Notes: a model not told the origin generated them from the letters alone. A stretch of DNA of 64,000 nucleotides from Gemmatimonas aurantiaca T-27 (GCF_000010305.1 NC_012489.1:3169646-3233645); one strand, 5' to 3'. Positions 8,046 through 17,736 are shown, counted from the stretch's first letter. Numbers and translations are program-made.

Positions 8046-9458
8046 ATGACGCCACGCGCCAACGAAGACCGGCCGCTTGCGGCGCTGATCGCTCCGGACC
8101 TGCTCGAACTTCTCGAAGAGCACCCGGAAAGCATCGGACCGCAAACGGAGGAAATGCATCCGGCCGACCTCGCCGACGTAGCCGAGGCACTGCCGGAGGA
8201 TCAGGTGCGCGCGTTCCTCGCGGCGCTCCCGAGAGAGCGTGCGGCCGAGGTCATGGAGTACCTCAACGAGGACCTGCGTACACAGGTCCTCGAGGCACTG
8301 TCAGCGCAGGAAGCGGCCGAGATCGTCGCCGAGATGACCCCCGACGAGCGCGCCGATGCGCTCGAGGAGCTCGACGAGGAGACGGCAGACGAGATCCTGC
8401 AGGAACTCGAGCCGGAAGACAAAGCCGCCACCGAGCGCCTGCTCCAGTACGACCCCTATACCGCCGGTGGTCTGATGACCACCGAATTTGTGTCGGTGGA
8501 GGAGACGCTGACGGTGGAGGAATCGCTGCGCGCCGTCCGGGCCATGGCCCGGGCAGGTCGCCGCGAAGCGATGTACACCATCTACACCACCGATCTGAAC
8601 GGCCGTTTGCGCGGTGTGCTCTCGTTGCGTGAACTGCTGGCGGCACCAGAAGGCTCACGCATCAGCGAACACGCGTGGACCGATGTGGTGAGTGTGGCCC
8701 CCGACACCGCGCAGGAAGCCGTGTCGCAGCTCACGTCGAACTACGACCTCGTGGCCGTGCCCGTGGTCGACCTGGACCATCGTCTGCTGGGCGTGGTCAC
8801 CGTCGACGACGTCATCGATGTCATTCAGGAAGAGCAGACCGAGGACGCACAGAAGTTTGGCGGCATGGAAGCGCTCGAAGAGCCCTACATGCAGATCAGC
8901 CTCTGGCAGAACGTGCGCAAGCGCGCCGGCTGGCTGTCCGTGCTTGCCATCAGCGAGATGTTCACAGCCTCGGCGATGGCGCACTACCAGACCGATATCG
9001 ACCGCGCCACGATGCTCGCGCAGTTCGTGCCGCTCATCATCAGCTCGGGTGGCAACTCCGGCTCGCAGGCCACGTCACTGATCATCCGCGCCATGGCGCT
9101 GGGTGAAGTGCATCTGCGCGACTGGTGGCGCATTGTGCTGCGTGAGTTGCCGGCCGGTCTGGCGCTGGGTGTCATTCTGGGACTGCTCGCGGTGGGACGC
9201 ATTCTCACGTGGCAGGAGCTGGGGTTGTACGACTACGGAGCACACCACCTGCTGATCGCGCTGACTGTGGGCGTGTCGCTGGTGGGCATCGTGGCGTTCG
9301 GATCACTCACCGGATCGATGCTGCCATTCATCCTGCGACGCCTCGGCTTTGACCCGGCCAGTGCCTCGGCCCCCTTCGTCGCCACGCTGGTGGATGTCGC
9401 AGGTATCAGCATCTACTTCAGCGTTGCCTACATGGTGCTGAGCGGCACGTTGCTGTGA
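8046..9458 (+). CDS. mgtE: Magnesium transporter MgtE
   Basis: The 470-residue product has the full MgtE architecture. There is a cytoplasmic N domain of alternating acidic helices (LPREERAAEVMEYL-like repeats, residues ~20-130), two CBS domains (~135-255, e.g. YDPYTAGGLMTTEFVSVEETLTV), and a C-terminal membrane domain of about five helices. That domain contains the conserved pore region SSGGNSGSQATSLIIRAMALGE. MgtE is a dimeric, Mg2+-gated Mg2+ channel of the inner membrane. No ribosome site is obvious upstream, and no M-box riboswitch was recognised in the 82-nt gap. The stop overlaps the next start as GTGA. Confidence 0.95.
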   Translation: MTPRANEDRPLAALIAPDLLELLEEHPESIGPQTEEMHPADLADVAEALPEDQVRAFLAALPRERAAEVMEYLNEDLRTQVLEALSAQEAAEIVAEMTPDERADALEELDEETADEILQELEPEDKAATERLLQYDPYTAGGLMTTEFVSVEETLTVEESLRAVRAMARAGRREAMYTIYTTDLNGRLRGVLSLRELLAAPEGSRISEHAWTDVVSVAPDTAQEAVSQLTSNYDLVAVPVVDLDHRLLGVVTVDDVIDVIQEEQTEDAQKFGGMEALEEPYMQISLWQNVRKRAGWLSVLAISEMFTASAMAHYQTDIDRATMLAQFVPLIISSGGNSGSQATSLIIRAMALGEVHLRDWWRIVLRELPAGLALGVILGLLAVGRILTWQELGLYDYGAHHLLIALTVGVSLVGIVAFGSLTGSMLPFILRRLGFDPASASAPFVATLVDVAGISIYFSVAYMVLSGTLL

Positions 9459-10459
9459 GTGGGGTGGCCGAGCGGGTCGACGTGCCGGAAGCGCGTGGGG
9501 GACACGACCGTGAGGCGCACCAACGTGAGGCACATGACCGTGCGTCGCGACTGAAGGGCACGCTCGCGGTGATCGTGAGCGCCTGCTGCTTCGGTTCGAT
9601 TTCTCCGCTCACGGTCATCGCCACCGGACAGGGCATGGCGTTGGAGAGCGTGCAAACGTGGCGCTATCTGACCACGGCGACGCTGCTGGTCCTGTGGGGC
9701 CTGATACGGCGTGATACGCCAGCACCCGCGTCGACCGACGTCTGGCAGTCCTCGTCGGCAATGGTGCCGTGGTATGCCCCACGCATCCTGTTTCAGGCGG
9801 GCGTCGGACAGGCCTCGGTGGCCACGTTGGCCTTGCTGGCGTTGCGGTGGCTGCCAGCGGCCACGGCCTCGTTCCTCTTCTACACGTATCCAGCGTGGGT
9901 GGCCGTTTTTGCGGCCGTGCGCGGTACCGATCATCTCGATCGCACGCGGGTGATCGCCCTGGTGCTCTCGTTGCTGGGCCTGGGCGCCATGGTCGGAGCA
10001 CCCAGCGCCGAGTCGCTGGCTCCGATGGGGGTGATGGTCATTCTGGCCGCAGCGATCGTTTACGCGCTGTACATCCCGCTGCTGGCGAGACTGCAAACCG
10101 GCCGTGATCCGCTCGACGTGGCACGGGCGATCGCCGTCGGTGGATCGGTGTGTTTTCTCACGTGGTCGCTATCGAGCGGCGCGTTCCTGTCGATGCCGAC
10201 GCCGGTGGGGCTCTTCGCCAGTGTGACCCAGGGCGTCATCTCAGCGGGAGCATTCCTGGGATTTTTGCTGGGGCTGCGTCTGCTCGGCTCGGTGCGCACG
10301 GCGATCACGTCGACGGTGGAGCCGTTTTGGACCACACTGCTGGGTATTACCCTGCTTGGTCAGGGGGTGGGCATCGGCACGGTCGTGGGCGGCATCGCGA
10401 TCATGGGGGCCGTGCTATTGTTGCAGCGTCCACCGGCCCTGCCCCGCGTTCCAGAGTAG
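9455..10459 (+). CDS. EamA-type (DMT superfamily) transporter
   Basis: The 334-residue protein begins with a short hydrophilic leader and then about ten hydrophobic helices arranged as two EamA repeats. The second repeat contains SVRTAITSTVEPFWTTLLGITLLGQG, the typical region before the last two helices. DMT transporters export metabolites or amino acids across the inner membrane; the substrate is not predictable here. The GTG at 9455 overlaps the mgtE stop (GTGA), suggesting translational coupling. Confidence 0.85.
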   Translation: MSGVAERVDVPEARGGHDREAHQREAHDRASRLKGTLAVIVSACCFGSISPLTVIATGQGMALESVQTWRYLTTATLLVLWGLIRRDTPAPASTDVWQSSSAMVPWYAPRILFQAGVGQASVATLALLALRWLPAATASFLFYTYPAWVAVFAAVRGTDHLDRTRVIALVLSLLGLGAMVGAPSAESLAPMGVMVILAAAIVYALYIPLLARLQTGRDPLDVARAIAVGGSVCFLTWSLSSGAFLSMPTPVGLFASVTQGVISAGAFLGFLLGLRLLGSVRTAITSTVEPFWTTLLGITLLGQGVGIGTVVGGIAIMGAVLLLQRPPALPRVPE

Positions 10460-10527
10460 CATCGTCAATCGTCCAGTAGGACAGCCTCATTACGAGGCAT
10501 CAGGTATTTCTCCGAGTCATCGATTCC

Positions 10528-11538
10528 ATGGCCAAGATCCTCGTGACCGGCGCGGCCGGCTTCATCGGCTACAACACCAGCGAGCGCCTGCTGGCGCGCG
10601 GCGATGCAGTCGTCGGCCTCGACAACGTCAACGACTACTACGATCCGACGCTGAAGGAGGCCCGCCTGGCCCGCCTGGCGCGTCACCCCGGCTTCCGTCT
10701 GGCGCGCCTGGAACTGGGTGATCGCGAGGGCGTGGAACGCCTCTTCCGTGAGGAGCGCTTCGACCGGGTGATTCACCTCGCGGCCCAGGCCGGCGTGCGG
10801 TACTCGATCACCAATCCGCACACCTACATCGACAGCAACCTCGTCGGGTTTCTGCACATTCTGGAAGGATGCCGCCATCACGGCGTGCAGCACCTCACGT
10901 ATGCCTCGTCGTCGAGTGTGTACGGCGCCAACACGGCCATGCCGTTTTCGGTGCACCAGAACATCGATCATCCGGTGTCGCTGTACGCCGCCACGAAGAA
11001 GGCCAATGAACTGATGGCGCACACGTACAGCCATTTGTACGGATTGCCCACCACCGGCCTGCGCTTTTTCACGGTGTACGGACCGTGGGGTCGCCCGGAC
11101 ATGGCCATGTTCCTGTTCACGAAGGCCATTCTGGAAGGCAAGCCCATCGACGTGTTCAACCACGGCAAGATGCAGCGGGACTTCACCTACATCGACGATA
11201 TCGTCGAAGGGGTGGTGCGCACGAGCGATCATGTCGCGGCCCCGAATCCGGACTGGAATTCCGACCGCCCCGATCCAGCCACCAGCAAGGCCCCGTACCG
11301 AATTTACAATATCGGTAACAACAACCCGGTCGAATTGATGCATCTGATCGCGACGTTGGAGCAGGCGCTGGGGCGGACGGCAGAGAAGAACATGCTGCCG
11401 ATTCAACCAGGTGACGTGCCCGCGACGTATGCCGATGTGGAAGCACTCGTGCAAGACGTGGGTTTCGCGCCCCGCACCTCCATCGAGACCGGTGTAGCGA
11501 ATTTCGTGGCCTGGTACCGCGACTACTACCGTGTCTGA
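10528..11538 (+). CDS. UDP-glucuronate 4-epimerase (SDR family)
   Basis: This 336-residue extended short-chain dehydrogenase converts UDP-glucuronate to UDP-galacturonate. It has the NAD motif [11 protein letters not shown], a family-typical [17 protein letters not shown] segment, the catalytic SSSSVYG block and YAATKKANE (Tyr/Lys pair). The substrate-loop signature [19 protein letters not shown] and [18 protein letters not shown] are characteristic of GlcA 4-epimerases. It lies 24 nt upstream of UDP-glucose dehydrogenase, which makes its substrate, so the pair feeds uronic acids into surface polysaccharide. Confidence 0.92.
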   Translation: MAKILVTGAAGFIGYNTSERLLARGDAVVGLDNVNDYYDPTLKEARLARLARHPGFRLARLELGDREGVERLFREERFDRVIHLAAQAGVRYSITNPHTYIDSNLVGFLHILEGCRHHGVQHLTYASSSSVYGANTAMPFSVHQNIDHPVSLYAATKKANELMAHTYSHLYGLPTTGLRFFTVYGPWGRPDMAMFLFTKAILEGKPIDVFNHGKMQRDFTYIDDIVEGVVRTSDHVAAPNPDWNSDRPDPATSKAPYRIYNIGNNNPVELMHLIATLEQALGRTAEKNMLPIQPGDVPATYADVEALVQDVGFAPRTSIETGVANFVAWYRDYYRV

Positions 11539-11562
11539 GGCGGATATGACACGCGGGGTGGC

Positions 11563-13062
11563 ATGCGGATCGCGATGGTGGGGAGTGGCTATGTAGGTCT
11601 CGTGTCCGGGGCCTGCTTTGCAGAGTTCGGCCCCAGTGTCACTTGTGTGGACGTGTCGGAGGCGCGCATCGAATGCCTCCGACGCGGCGAAATGCCGATT
11701 TACGAGCCCGGGCTCGATGAGCTGGTGGGCAAAGGCCTGCGCTCCGGTCGTTTGACCTTCACCACCGATCTGGCCACGGCGGTCGCGGCCGCCGATGCCG
11801 TGTTCATTGCGGTGGGCACACCATCACGTCGCGGCGACGGGCACGCCGATCTCCGCTATGTGGAAGCCGCCGCCGCGGACATCGCGCGGCACCTGACGGG
11901 CTACACGGTGGTGATCACCAAGAGCACCGTCCCGGTAGGCACCGGTCGACGCGTGGCGGAGATCATTCGCACCACCAATCCCGATGCCGATTTTGATGTG
12001 GTGTCGAATCCGGAGTTCCTGCGCGAAGGCTCAGCCATCGGCGACTTCATGCGCCCCGATCGTGTGGTGATCGGAGCCGAATCGCCGCGCGCGGCGGCGA
12101 TGATGCGGGACGTGTACCGCCCGCTCTACCTGCTCGACACCCCTATGGTGGTGACCACACTCGAGACGGCGGAACTCACGAAGTACGCCGCCAACGCGTT
12201 CCTCGCCACCAAGATCACCTTCATCAACGAGATGGCCGACCTGTGCGAGAAGGTGGGCGCCAATGTGCAGGATGTGGCACGTGCCATGGGCCTCGATGGA
12301 CGCATTGGTCGCACTTTCCTGCACGCCGGCCCGGGCTTCGGTGGATCGTGTTTCCCGAAGGATACGGTGGCCCTGGTGCGCACGGCACAAGAATACGGCA
12401 CACCGGCGCGCCTCGTGGAAACCGTCGTGCAAGTGAACGACACGCGCAAAGGTGCCATGGCTTCACGGGTGATTCACGCATGCGGCGGATCCGTGCGCGG
12501 CAAGACCATCGGCATCCTGGGCGTGTCCTTCAAGCCCAACACCGATGACATGCGGGCCGCGCCGAGCCTGTCGATCATTCCCGCGCTGCAGGATGCGGGC
12601 GCCACGATTCGCGCCTACGATCCGGCCGCGATGAACGAAGCCGCTCCGTTGCTGCCCGACGTGCTGTGGTGCCAGCACGCGTACGAGGTAGCCACCGACT
12701 GCGACGCCGTAGTGCTGATCACCGAGTGGAACGAGTTTCGCGCACTCGACCTCGACCAGCTCGGCAGCGTCATGCGCTCACGCGTGCTGGTGGACCTGCG
12801 CAATGTGTATCGTCCGCAGGAGGCCGTGGCGCACGGGTTCTCCTACACGGGCATCGGTCGCGGGCACCATGCGACACCGATTGCCACGGTGCAACCGATC
12901 GATCGGTCGCTGCCGTTACCAGTAGAGACCGAAACGACGAGTGCCGTAGGGACCGACCACCAGCGCCGGACCGGGCAGACGCACAGCATGCAACAAGGCC
13001 TTGGTACGCACCCAGGCCGGATGATTGCCCGGCAGTCGCGAAGCGTCCACATCGAGGCCTAG
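11563..13062 (+). CDS. ugd: UDP-glucose 6-dehydrogenase with overlong C-terminus
   Basis: The enzyme oxidises UDP-glucose to UDP-glucuronate with two NAD+. Family motifs are present: MVGSGYVGLVSGACFAEFG, SNPEFLREGSAI, the central LTKYAANAFLATKITFINE, and the active-site GPGFGGSCFPKDT (Cys near residue 263). The C-terminal NAD-like domain is intact (GVSFKPNTDDMRAAPSL and LITEWNEF). A GGGGTGG site precedes the ATG. Usual members end near residue 435-440 (here VAHGFSYTGIGR). This frame continues about 60 more residues of unconserved sequence to TAG at 13060, running 147 nt antisense into the convergent gene 12916-13422. Confidence 0.93.
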   Translation: MRIAMVGSGYVGLVSGACFAEFGPSVTCVDVSEARIECLRRGEMPIYEPGLDELVGKGLRSGRLTFTTDLATAVAAADAVFIAVGTPSRRGDGHADLRYVEAAAADIARHLTGYTVVITKSTVPVGTGRRVAEIIRTTNPDADFDVVSNPEFLREGSAIGDFMRPDRVVIGAESPRAAAMMRDVYRPLYLLDTPMVVTTLETAELTKYAANAFLATKITFINEMADLCEKVGANVQDVARAMGLDGRIGRTFLHAGPGFGGSCFPKDTVALVRTAQEYGTPARLVETVVQVNDTRKGAMASRVIHACGGSVRGKTIGILGVSFKPNTDDMRAAPSLSIIPALQDAGATIRAYDPAAMNEAAPLLPDVLWCQHAYEVATDCDAVVLITEWNEFRALDLDQLGSVMRSRVLVDLRNVYRPQEAVAHGFSYTGIGRGHHATPIATVQPIDRSLPLPVETETTSAVGTDHQRRTGQTHSMQQGLGTHPGRMIARQSRSVHIEA

Positions 13063-13422
13063 CACATACTCGGCCGCGTTGCTGCTGGCAAATTCCCGTC
13101 GCCCAACCGATAGCCGTACGGCGGCGGGCCATGCCGGTGCGACGCGGTCAGGCAACAGGTCATGCACGTTTGCCGACAACCACAGCATGGAACTGTTGGT
13201 GTTCATGCGCATGCCACGCGGTCCGCGGCGCATGAGCATCCCCCGCGGCGCCACGGAGAATGACGGTGTCACGGCTCGCTTGCTCCACGACGGAACACTG
13301 GCCCGCCCATCGGGCGCGGCCGTGGCCACCGTGGAGTCCTGAGCGCGCAGCCCGACGGGCAACGCCAGGCACAGCACGGCTCCGAGCACCAAATGGCGAG
13401 CGAGTGAAGACAAATAGGACAT
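12916..13422 (-). CDS. Small exported protein, C-terminal DUF2279/YfiM-like
   Basis: The 168-residue product has a signal peptide (MSYLSSLARHLVLGAVLCLALPVG, cleavage near LRAQ). The rest, especially NTNSSMLWLSANVHDLLP, AVRLSVGRREF, LGLDVDASRLPGNHP and the end PALVVGPYGTRRFGLYW, resembles the C-terminal half of DUF2279/YfiM-like envelope proteins. The N-terminal half of that family is not visible, so it may be a short or degraded form. This assignment is tentative. Its last 147 nt overlap the 3' end of ugd on the other strand. Confidence 0.55.
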   Translation of the reverse strand: MSYLSSLARHLVLGAVLCLALPVGLRAQDSTVATAAPDGRASVPSWSKRAVTPSFSVAPRGMLMRRGPRGMRMNTNSSMLWLSANVHDLLPDRVAPAWPAAVRLSVGRREFASSNAAEYVLGLDVDASRLPGNHPAWVRTKALLHAVRLPGPALVVGPYGTRRFGLYW

Positions 13423-13691
13423 GACAGCGCGGCTGGGGTTGACCTCTGCCAGTGCAATGGCCGTGCCCGCACCATTTCCACTCGCCACCACACCACGGGG
13501 GAAAAGGCTTCCGTGCGGGTGTGTGGTTCGTGACAGATCAGGCGCCTGCTACGGGGACGTTCCGCGCAACGTATGCACCGGACGTGACAGCACCGTGAAC
13601 GCCCCCGTGCACAGTGCCTCCAAGTGTCCTTCGCGCGTGTCCCCATTCAGAGACACTCGTTGCACCCGCGCGACACTCCGCAGCGCGCGCC

Positions 13692-14417
13692 CTACTGCGA
13701 CTTACCGCGCCGTCCCCGAGCGAAGGCCACAAAGCCTACGAGAAACACCGTCGCAAATCCGAACCACTGGAACGCGTACGACTGATGTGGTCCCTCGCCG
13801 AGAGACGGCGGAGGGATGCGGGCCGGACGCGTGACATCCCGCACGAGCGTGTCACCAAGTGCCAGCAAGAGGAACGGCGCCAAGGGTCGACCCACAATTC
13901 GTGTCAGGGAATCGTGGTCCAGCAATCGCACCGCGCGTTCGTTCGATGGCAGCGTCGCGCGTCCAGGACGCACGGGTGGATAGGACAACACCAGGGCGTC
14001 GAGTGTCAGTGTATCCGCTTCCCGTGCTTTGACGTGATCGATGGTGCGAGCATCCGGCGAGTACACGTAGCCTCGTACCAACAGAATGGCGGTATCACCC
14101 CAACTACCGTCGAGTGGTGTGAGGGGTGTGAGCAAGTGCACGCCCGGCGATCCTCCCTGCGATCGGGTGGCGTGCACGGCTTCATTCGCATAATCGGCGA
14201 CGGCATGGACATGCACCCGTCGCCAGTGTGTGACCACCGTGTCCTGCCCCTGCAGTGCGGCCAGGGAGAGTGGTGCCATCGCTCCCCGATCACCCACCAC
14301 ACGATTCTGCACACGTCGTTCCGTCAGACGATCGAGCTGCCAGATACCAAGCCGCACACACACGGCTGCCGCGGCCACGGCCACCACGCCGAACAACCAC
14401 ACCTTCCCACGTGTCAT
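13692..14417 (-). CDS. SURF1 family cytochrome oxidase assembly protein
   Basis: This 241-residue membrane protein has the SURF1 layout: one N-terminal helix ending in RLGIWQLDRLTERR, a periplasmic domain including PLTPLDGSWGDTAILLVRGYV, and a C-terminal helix preceded by PPSLGEGPHQSYAFQWFGFATVFLVGF. SURF1 helps insert heme a into cytochrome c oxidase subunit I. Its ATG overlaps the glgB stop as ATGA, so it is co-transcribed with glgB, which is an unusual partner. No cytochrome oxidase genes are in the window. Confidence 0.87.
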   Translation of the reverse strand: MTRGKVWLFGVVAVAAAAVCVRLGIWQLDRLTERRVQNRVVGDRGAMAPLSLAALQGQDTVVTHWRRVHVHAVADYANEAVHATRSQGGSPGVHLLTPLTPLDGSWGDTAILLVRGYVYSPDARTIDHVKAREADTLTLDALVLSYPPVRPGRATLPSNERAVRLLDHDSLTRIVGRPLAPFLLLALGDTLVRDVTRPARIPPPSLGEGPHQSYAFQWFGFATVFLVGFVAFARGRRGKSQ

Positions 14418-16987
14418 TCCGATGGATCCTTCTTCGGCGCCCGGGCAGTGCGGGGCTTGGCGACTTTCGGTTTGACAGTCTTCGGCGTGTTCACAGCGGG
14501 CTGGGTTTTCGGGGTCTCGACCTTCGGCGTCGCCGACTTCGGCGATTCAGTCTTCACGACCTTTGGTGTTGCCACCTTCGGCTTTTCAGGCGCCGACTTT
14601 GTGATGGTGGGCCTGGCCACCTTCGGCGTGGTGGCTTTGCGTTTCGTTGTCTTCGGCTTTTTGACTTCCAGCGTCGCCACGTCGGACTTCGTCGTCTTGG
14701 CCTTTTCGGTCTTGGGCTTGGCAGTCTTTACCTTGACCGGTTTCGACGTTGCCCCTTCCGACGACGGCGCCGTGAGCTGTGTTGCTCCGTCACCCTCAGG
14801 CAGCAGCACCAGCATGGCCAGCGGAGGCAGCGACAACACGATCGACGCATCGAAGCCGTGATATGGCATGGCGTCGGTGGTGACTTCTTCGAACACCGGA
14901 TAGCCGCTCCCACCGAACGCGCTCGCATCCGAATTGAGGAGCAAGCGATACCGACCAGCACGGGGCACTCCCAGCCGGTACTGATCGCGCGGCACGGGCG
15001 TCAGGTTGAGCACCACGAGTGCATGCGCGTCTCCGTCGAAACGCGCGTACGAGAGTACCGACTGCTCACGATCTGCCACGTCGATCCACCGGAACCCGGC
15101 GGGTTCGTGGTCCGAACGCCAGAAGCAGGCATGCGCACGGTAGGCCTGCTGCAACGCCTGCAGGAAGTCGGAGAGACCGCGACGCCGTGGATCCTCGAGC
15201 AGTTCCCACTCGAGACTCACGTCGTGATTCCACTCCCGATGCGGCGCGAGCTCCGTGCCCATGAAAAACAGCGACTTGCCGGGCCGAGTGATCGAATAGC
15301 CGAGCAGTGTGCGCAGGTTGGCAAATTTCTGCCACATGTCACCTGGCATCTTCTCCAGCAACGACCGCTTGAGATGCACCACCTCGTCGTGCGAGAGGGG
15401 GTTCATGAAGCGTTCGCTGTACTCGTACCAGATGGCGAACGTGAGCTTTTCGTGGGCGCCCTTCCGGAAGAAGGGGTCGACACGGAAGTAGTCCAGCGTG
15501 TCGTGCATCCAGCCCATGTTCCACTTGAACGTGAAACCGAGGCCGCCGTCGCGAATCGGTGCCGTGACCTTGGGCCACGACGTGCTCTCTTCGGCGATGG
15601 TGACCACGCCGGGATGCAGCGACTGCATCGCCAGGTTGAGCTGCTTGAGGAACGCAACGGCTTCGAGGTTCTCGCGTCCACCGAAACGATTGCGCAGCCA
15701 CTGCCCCGCTTCGCGCCCGTAGTCGAGATACAGCATCGAGGCCACAGCGTCGACACGCAGGCCATCAAGGTGAAACTCTTCGATCCAGTACAGCGCATTG
15801 GCCACGAGAAAATTGCGGACCTCGTGACGCGCGTAGTTGAAGATATGGGTGCCCCACTCGGGATGATCGCCGAGGCGCGGGTCTTCATGCTCGTAGCAGG
15901 CGGTGCCGTCGAATCGACGCAGTGCCCAGTCGTCCTTGGGGAAGTGTGCAGGCACCCAGTCGAGCAGTACACCGATCCCGGCCTCGTGGAGGGTATCCAC
16001 GAGGAATCGCAAATCGTCTGGTGATCCGTGACGGGAGTTCGGGGCGAAGTAGCCACCCACCTGATAGCCCCACGACCCACCGAACGGATGATCCTGCACC
16101 GGCAACAGTTCCACGTGTGTGAAACCGAGCGTGCTCACATGCGACGCCAGTCGCGGCGCAATCTCGCGATACGACAACAGGCGATTGTCATCGCCACGCA
16201 GCCACGAGCCGAGGTGCACTTCGTACACCAGCATCGGCTCCCTGCGCAGATCGGAGTCGGCACGTTCCGCCAACCATCGCCCATCACGCCAGGGATATCG
16301 ACTGCGGGCCTGCACAATCGATGCATGCCCAGGGCCCTGTTCGAGTTTCGCCGCAAACGGATCGGTCTTCACACGCAGCGCGCCCGTGCGCGTGCGGATC
16401 TCGAACTTGTACAGCGTCTCGGCACCGATGCCCGGAATGAACAACTCGAACACCCCGCTCGCACCCAGTCGCCGCATGGTGTGCGCTCGTCCGTCCCAGC
16501 GATTGAAATCCCCGGAGACCGAGACACGCGTGGCATTGGGTGCCCACACGGTGAACGCTGTACCATCCACCCCATCGATGGTGCGCACATGGGCACCCAT
16601 CTTTTCCCACAACCGCAGATGCCGCCCCTCGTTGAAGAGGTGCAGATCCACATCGCCAATCGTGGGCAGAAAACGATACGGGTCATCGAACGTGCGCACC
16701 TGCCCTTCATCGTCGGTCATCTCGAACCGATAGCGCAGCGGCAGTTTTCGGTCTGGTACGAATACGCTGTACAACCCGGATACTTCGCGCTGCATGGGCA
16801 GGTGCTGTTCGCCGATCACCACATCGATGCGACGAGCACGCGGCTGCCATGCCCGGATCACGACGCCCGAGACACCGTCGATCGTGGCGGAATGGGCACC
16901 AAGCAGATCATGTGGACTGACCGATTCGCCGCGAACCAGGCGAGTAGCCGCCTCGTCAGGGGCCGGCGGTAGAGAGAGCGCTGGCAT
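14414..16987 (-). CDS. glgB: 1,4-alpha-glucan branching enzyme with basic C-terminal tail
   Basis: GlgB makes alpha-1,6 branches in glycogen. The product has N-terminal CBM48-type modules (LLGAHSATIDGVSGVVIRAWQP, then AFTVWAPNATRVSVSGDFNRW) and a GH13 catalytic barrel. The barrel shows HLDGLRVDAVASMLYLDYGR (nucleophile Asp), TIAEESTSWP (acid/base Glu) and PLSHDEVVH. The enzyme normally ends about where SIVLSLPPLAMLVLLPEG occurs. Here a further ~100 residues rich in Lys, Thr, Pro and Ala (TPKV, KPK repeats; about 14417-14740) follow. ATG 16987 is preferred over an in-frame ATG at 17029 because TATACT lies 6 nt before it. The predicted length is 857 residues. Confidence 0.93.
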   Translation of the reverse strand: MPALSLPPAPDEAATRLVRGESVSPHDLLGAHSATIDGVSGVVIRAWQPRARRIDVVIGEQHLPMQREVSGLYSVFVPDRKLPLRYRFEMTDDEGQVRTFDDPYRFLPTIGDVDLHLFNEGRHLRLWEKMGAHVRTIDGVDGTAFTVWAPNATRVSVSGDFNRWDGRAHTMRRLGASGVFELFIPGIGAETLYKFEIRTRTGALRVKTDPFAAKLEQGPGHASIVQARSRYPWRDGRWLAERADSDLRREPMLVYEVHLGSWLRGDDNRLLSYREIAPRLASHVSTLGFTHVELLPVQDHPFGGSWGYQVGGYFAPNSRHGSPDDLRFLVDTLHEAGIGVLLDWVPAHFPKDDWALRRFDGTACYEHEDPRLGDHPEWGTHIFNYARHEVRNFLVANALYWIEEFHLDGLRVDAVASMLYLDYGREAGQWLRNRFGGRENLEAVAFLKQLNLAMQSLHPGVVTIAEESTSWPKVTAPIRDGGLGFTFKWNMGWMHDTLDYFRVDPFFRKGAHEKLTFAIWYEYSERFMNPLSHDEVVHLKRSLLEKMPGDMWQKFANLRTLLGYSITRPGKSLFFMGTELAPHREWNHDVSLEWELLEDPRRRGLSDFLQALQQAYRAHACFWRSDHEPAGFRWIDVADREQSVLSYARFDGDAHALVVLNLTPVPRDQYRLGVPRAGRYRLLLNSDASAFGGSGYPVFEEVTTDAMPYHGFDASIVLSLPPLAMLVLLPEGDGATQLTAPSSEGATSKPVKVKTAKPKTEKAKTTKSDVATLEVKKPKTTKRKATTPKVARPTITKSAPEKPKVATPKVVKTESPKSATPKVETPKTQPAVNTPKTVKPKVAKPRTARAPKKDPSE

Positions 16988-16999
16988 ACCTGAAGTATA
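16988..16999 (-). promoter_or_regulatory. glgB -10 element, leaderless arrangement
   Basis: On the minus strand TATACT (16999-16994) is followed by 6 nt and then ATG 16987. There is no Shine-Dalgarno sequence. The spacing places transcription start at or next to the start codon. No clear -35 hexamer was found. Confidence 0.5.
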
Positions 17000-17212
17000 G
17001 GGCCAGGACGGGAGCGCGGCGGGTTCCATCCGATGCCGAGGCCCCCATGCGTTGCCGCAAGGGACGCCACCCCAGCCTGCGACAGATGCCGTTGGTCACA
17101 TCCGGGCGCCGACTGCCCCAGCCGTGAATCCGCCTCCGGTATTGCTCCGTCTAAGAGGATACAGGCGGATCGACGGCCTGTTTTCCCCACCCGGATATTG
17201 AGGAGTCGTCCC

Positions 17213-17719
17213 ATGCTGGCACTCGTGCTCTCGACGTTCGCGACCCTTCAGGTCGTTACCCCAGCTCCTGCGCGTCTTGCTCCGACCCCCGTCGCGGTGG
17301 TCGCAGCAGTCGCAATGCCTGCCGCTGACACACCGTCCGACGAATACCTCGCGCGTGCTCGCAAGGCGTTCGATCAGGGCGATTTCCAGGCAGCCCGCCG
17401 CGACTACGTGATTGCCGCCGCGCTCGAGCGTGATGCCGGTCGCGTGCCGGTGGTCGCTTCGTTTGCCCTGTCTCGTGTGCTGTTCGCGCAGTCGAACAAC
17501 AAGGAGGCCGCTCAGGTGCTGACGGAGCTCGCGCGTGAGGCCTCAGCCAAGGGTGACGACAACACGGAAGCTCGTGCCCTTGCCGACGCCATCTGGCTCA
17601 ATCGCGAATCTCACCAGCTCGCGCAGGTGCGCGCCGATGCGGCACGCCTTCGTGACCTGTTGAAGGGCAAGACGCTCTCAGCCGAAACTCGCCGGATCAT
17701 CAGCGAAACGACGTCCTGA
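17213..17719 (+). CDS. Exported TPR-like protein
   Basis: The 168-residue protein starts at ATG 17213 with a strong GAGGAG site 7 nt upstream. A hydrophobic N-terminus (MLALVLSTFATLQVV) suggests export, though the segment is long and Ala/Pro-rich. Residues ~43-150 consist of helical pairs with TPR-like spacing (YLARARKAFDQGDFQAARRDYVIAAALE; LFAQSNNKEAAQVLTELAREA). It is probably a small scaffold or assembly protein; no partner can be named. Confidence 0.65.
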   Translation: MLALVLSTFATLQVVTPAPARLAPTPVAVVAAVAMPAADTPSDEYLARARKAFDQGDFQAARRDYVIAAALERDAGRVPVVASFALSRVLFAQSNNKEAAQVLTELAREASAKGDDNTEARALADAIWLNRESHQLAQVRADAARLRDLLKGKTLSAETRRIISETTS

Positions 17720-17736
17720 CCTCGGACGCGCGTCGG

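Noticed and set aside
14255-16024. 589-codon open frame antisense to glgB
   Set aside because: It is composed of Arg/His/Gln-rich sequence without any fold signature; glgB on the other strand has all GH13 motifs.
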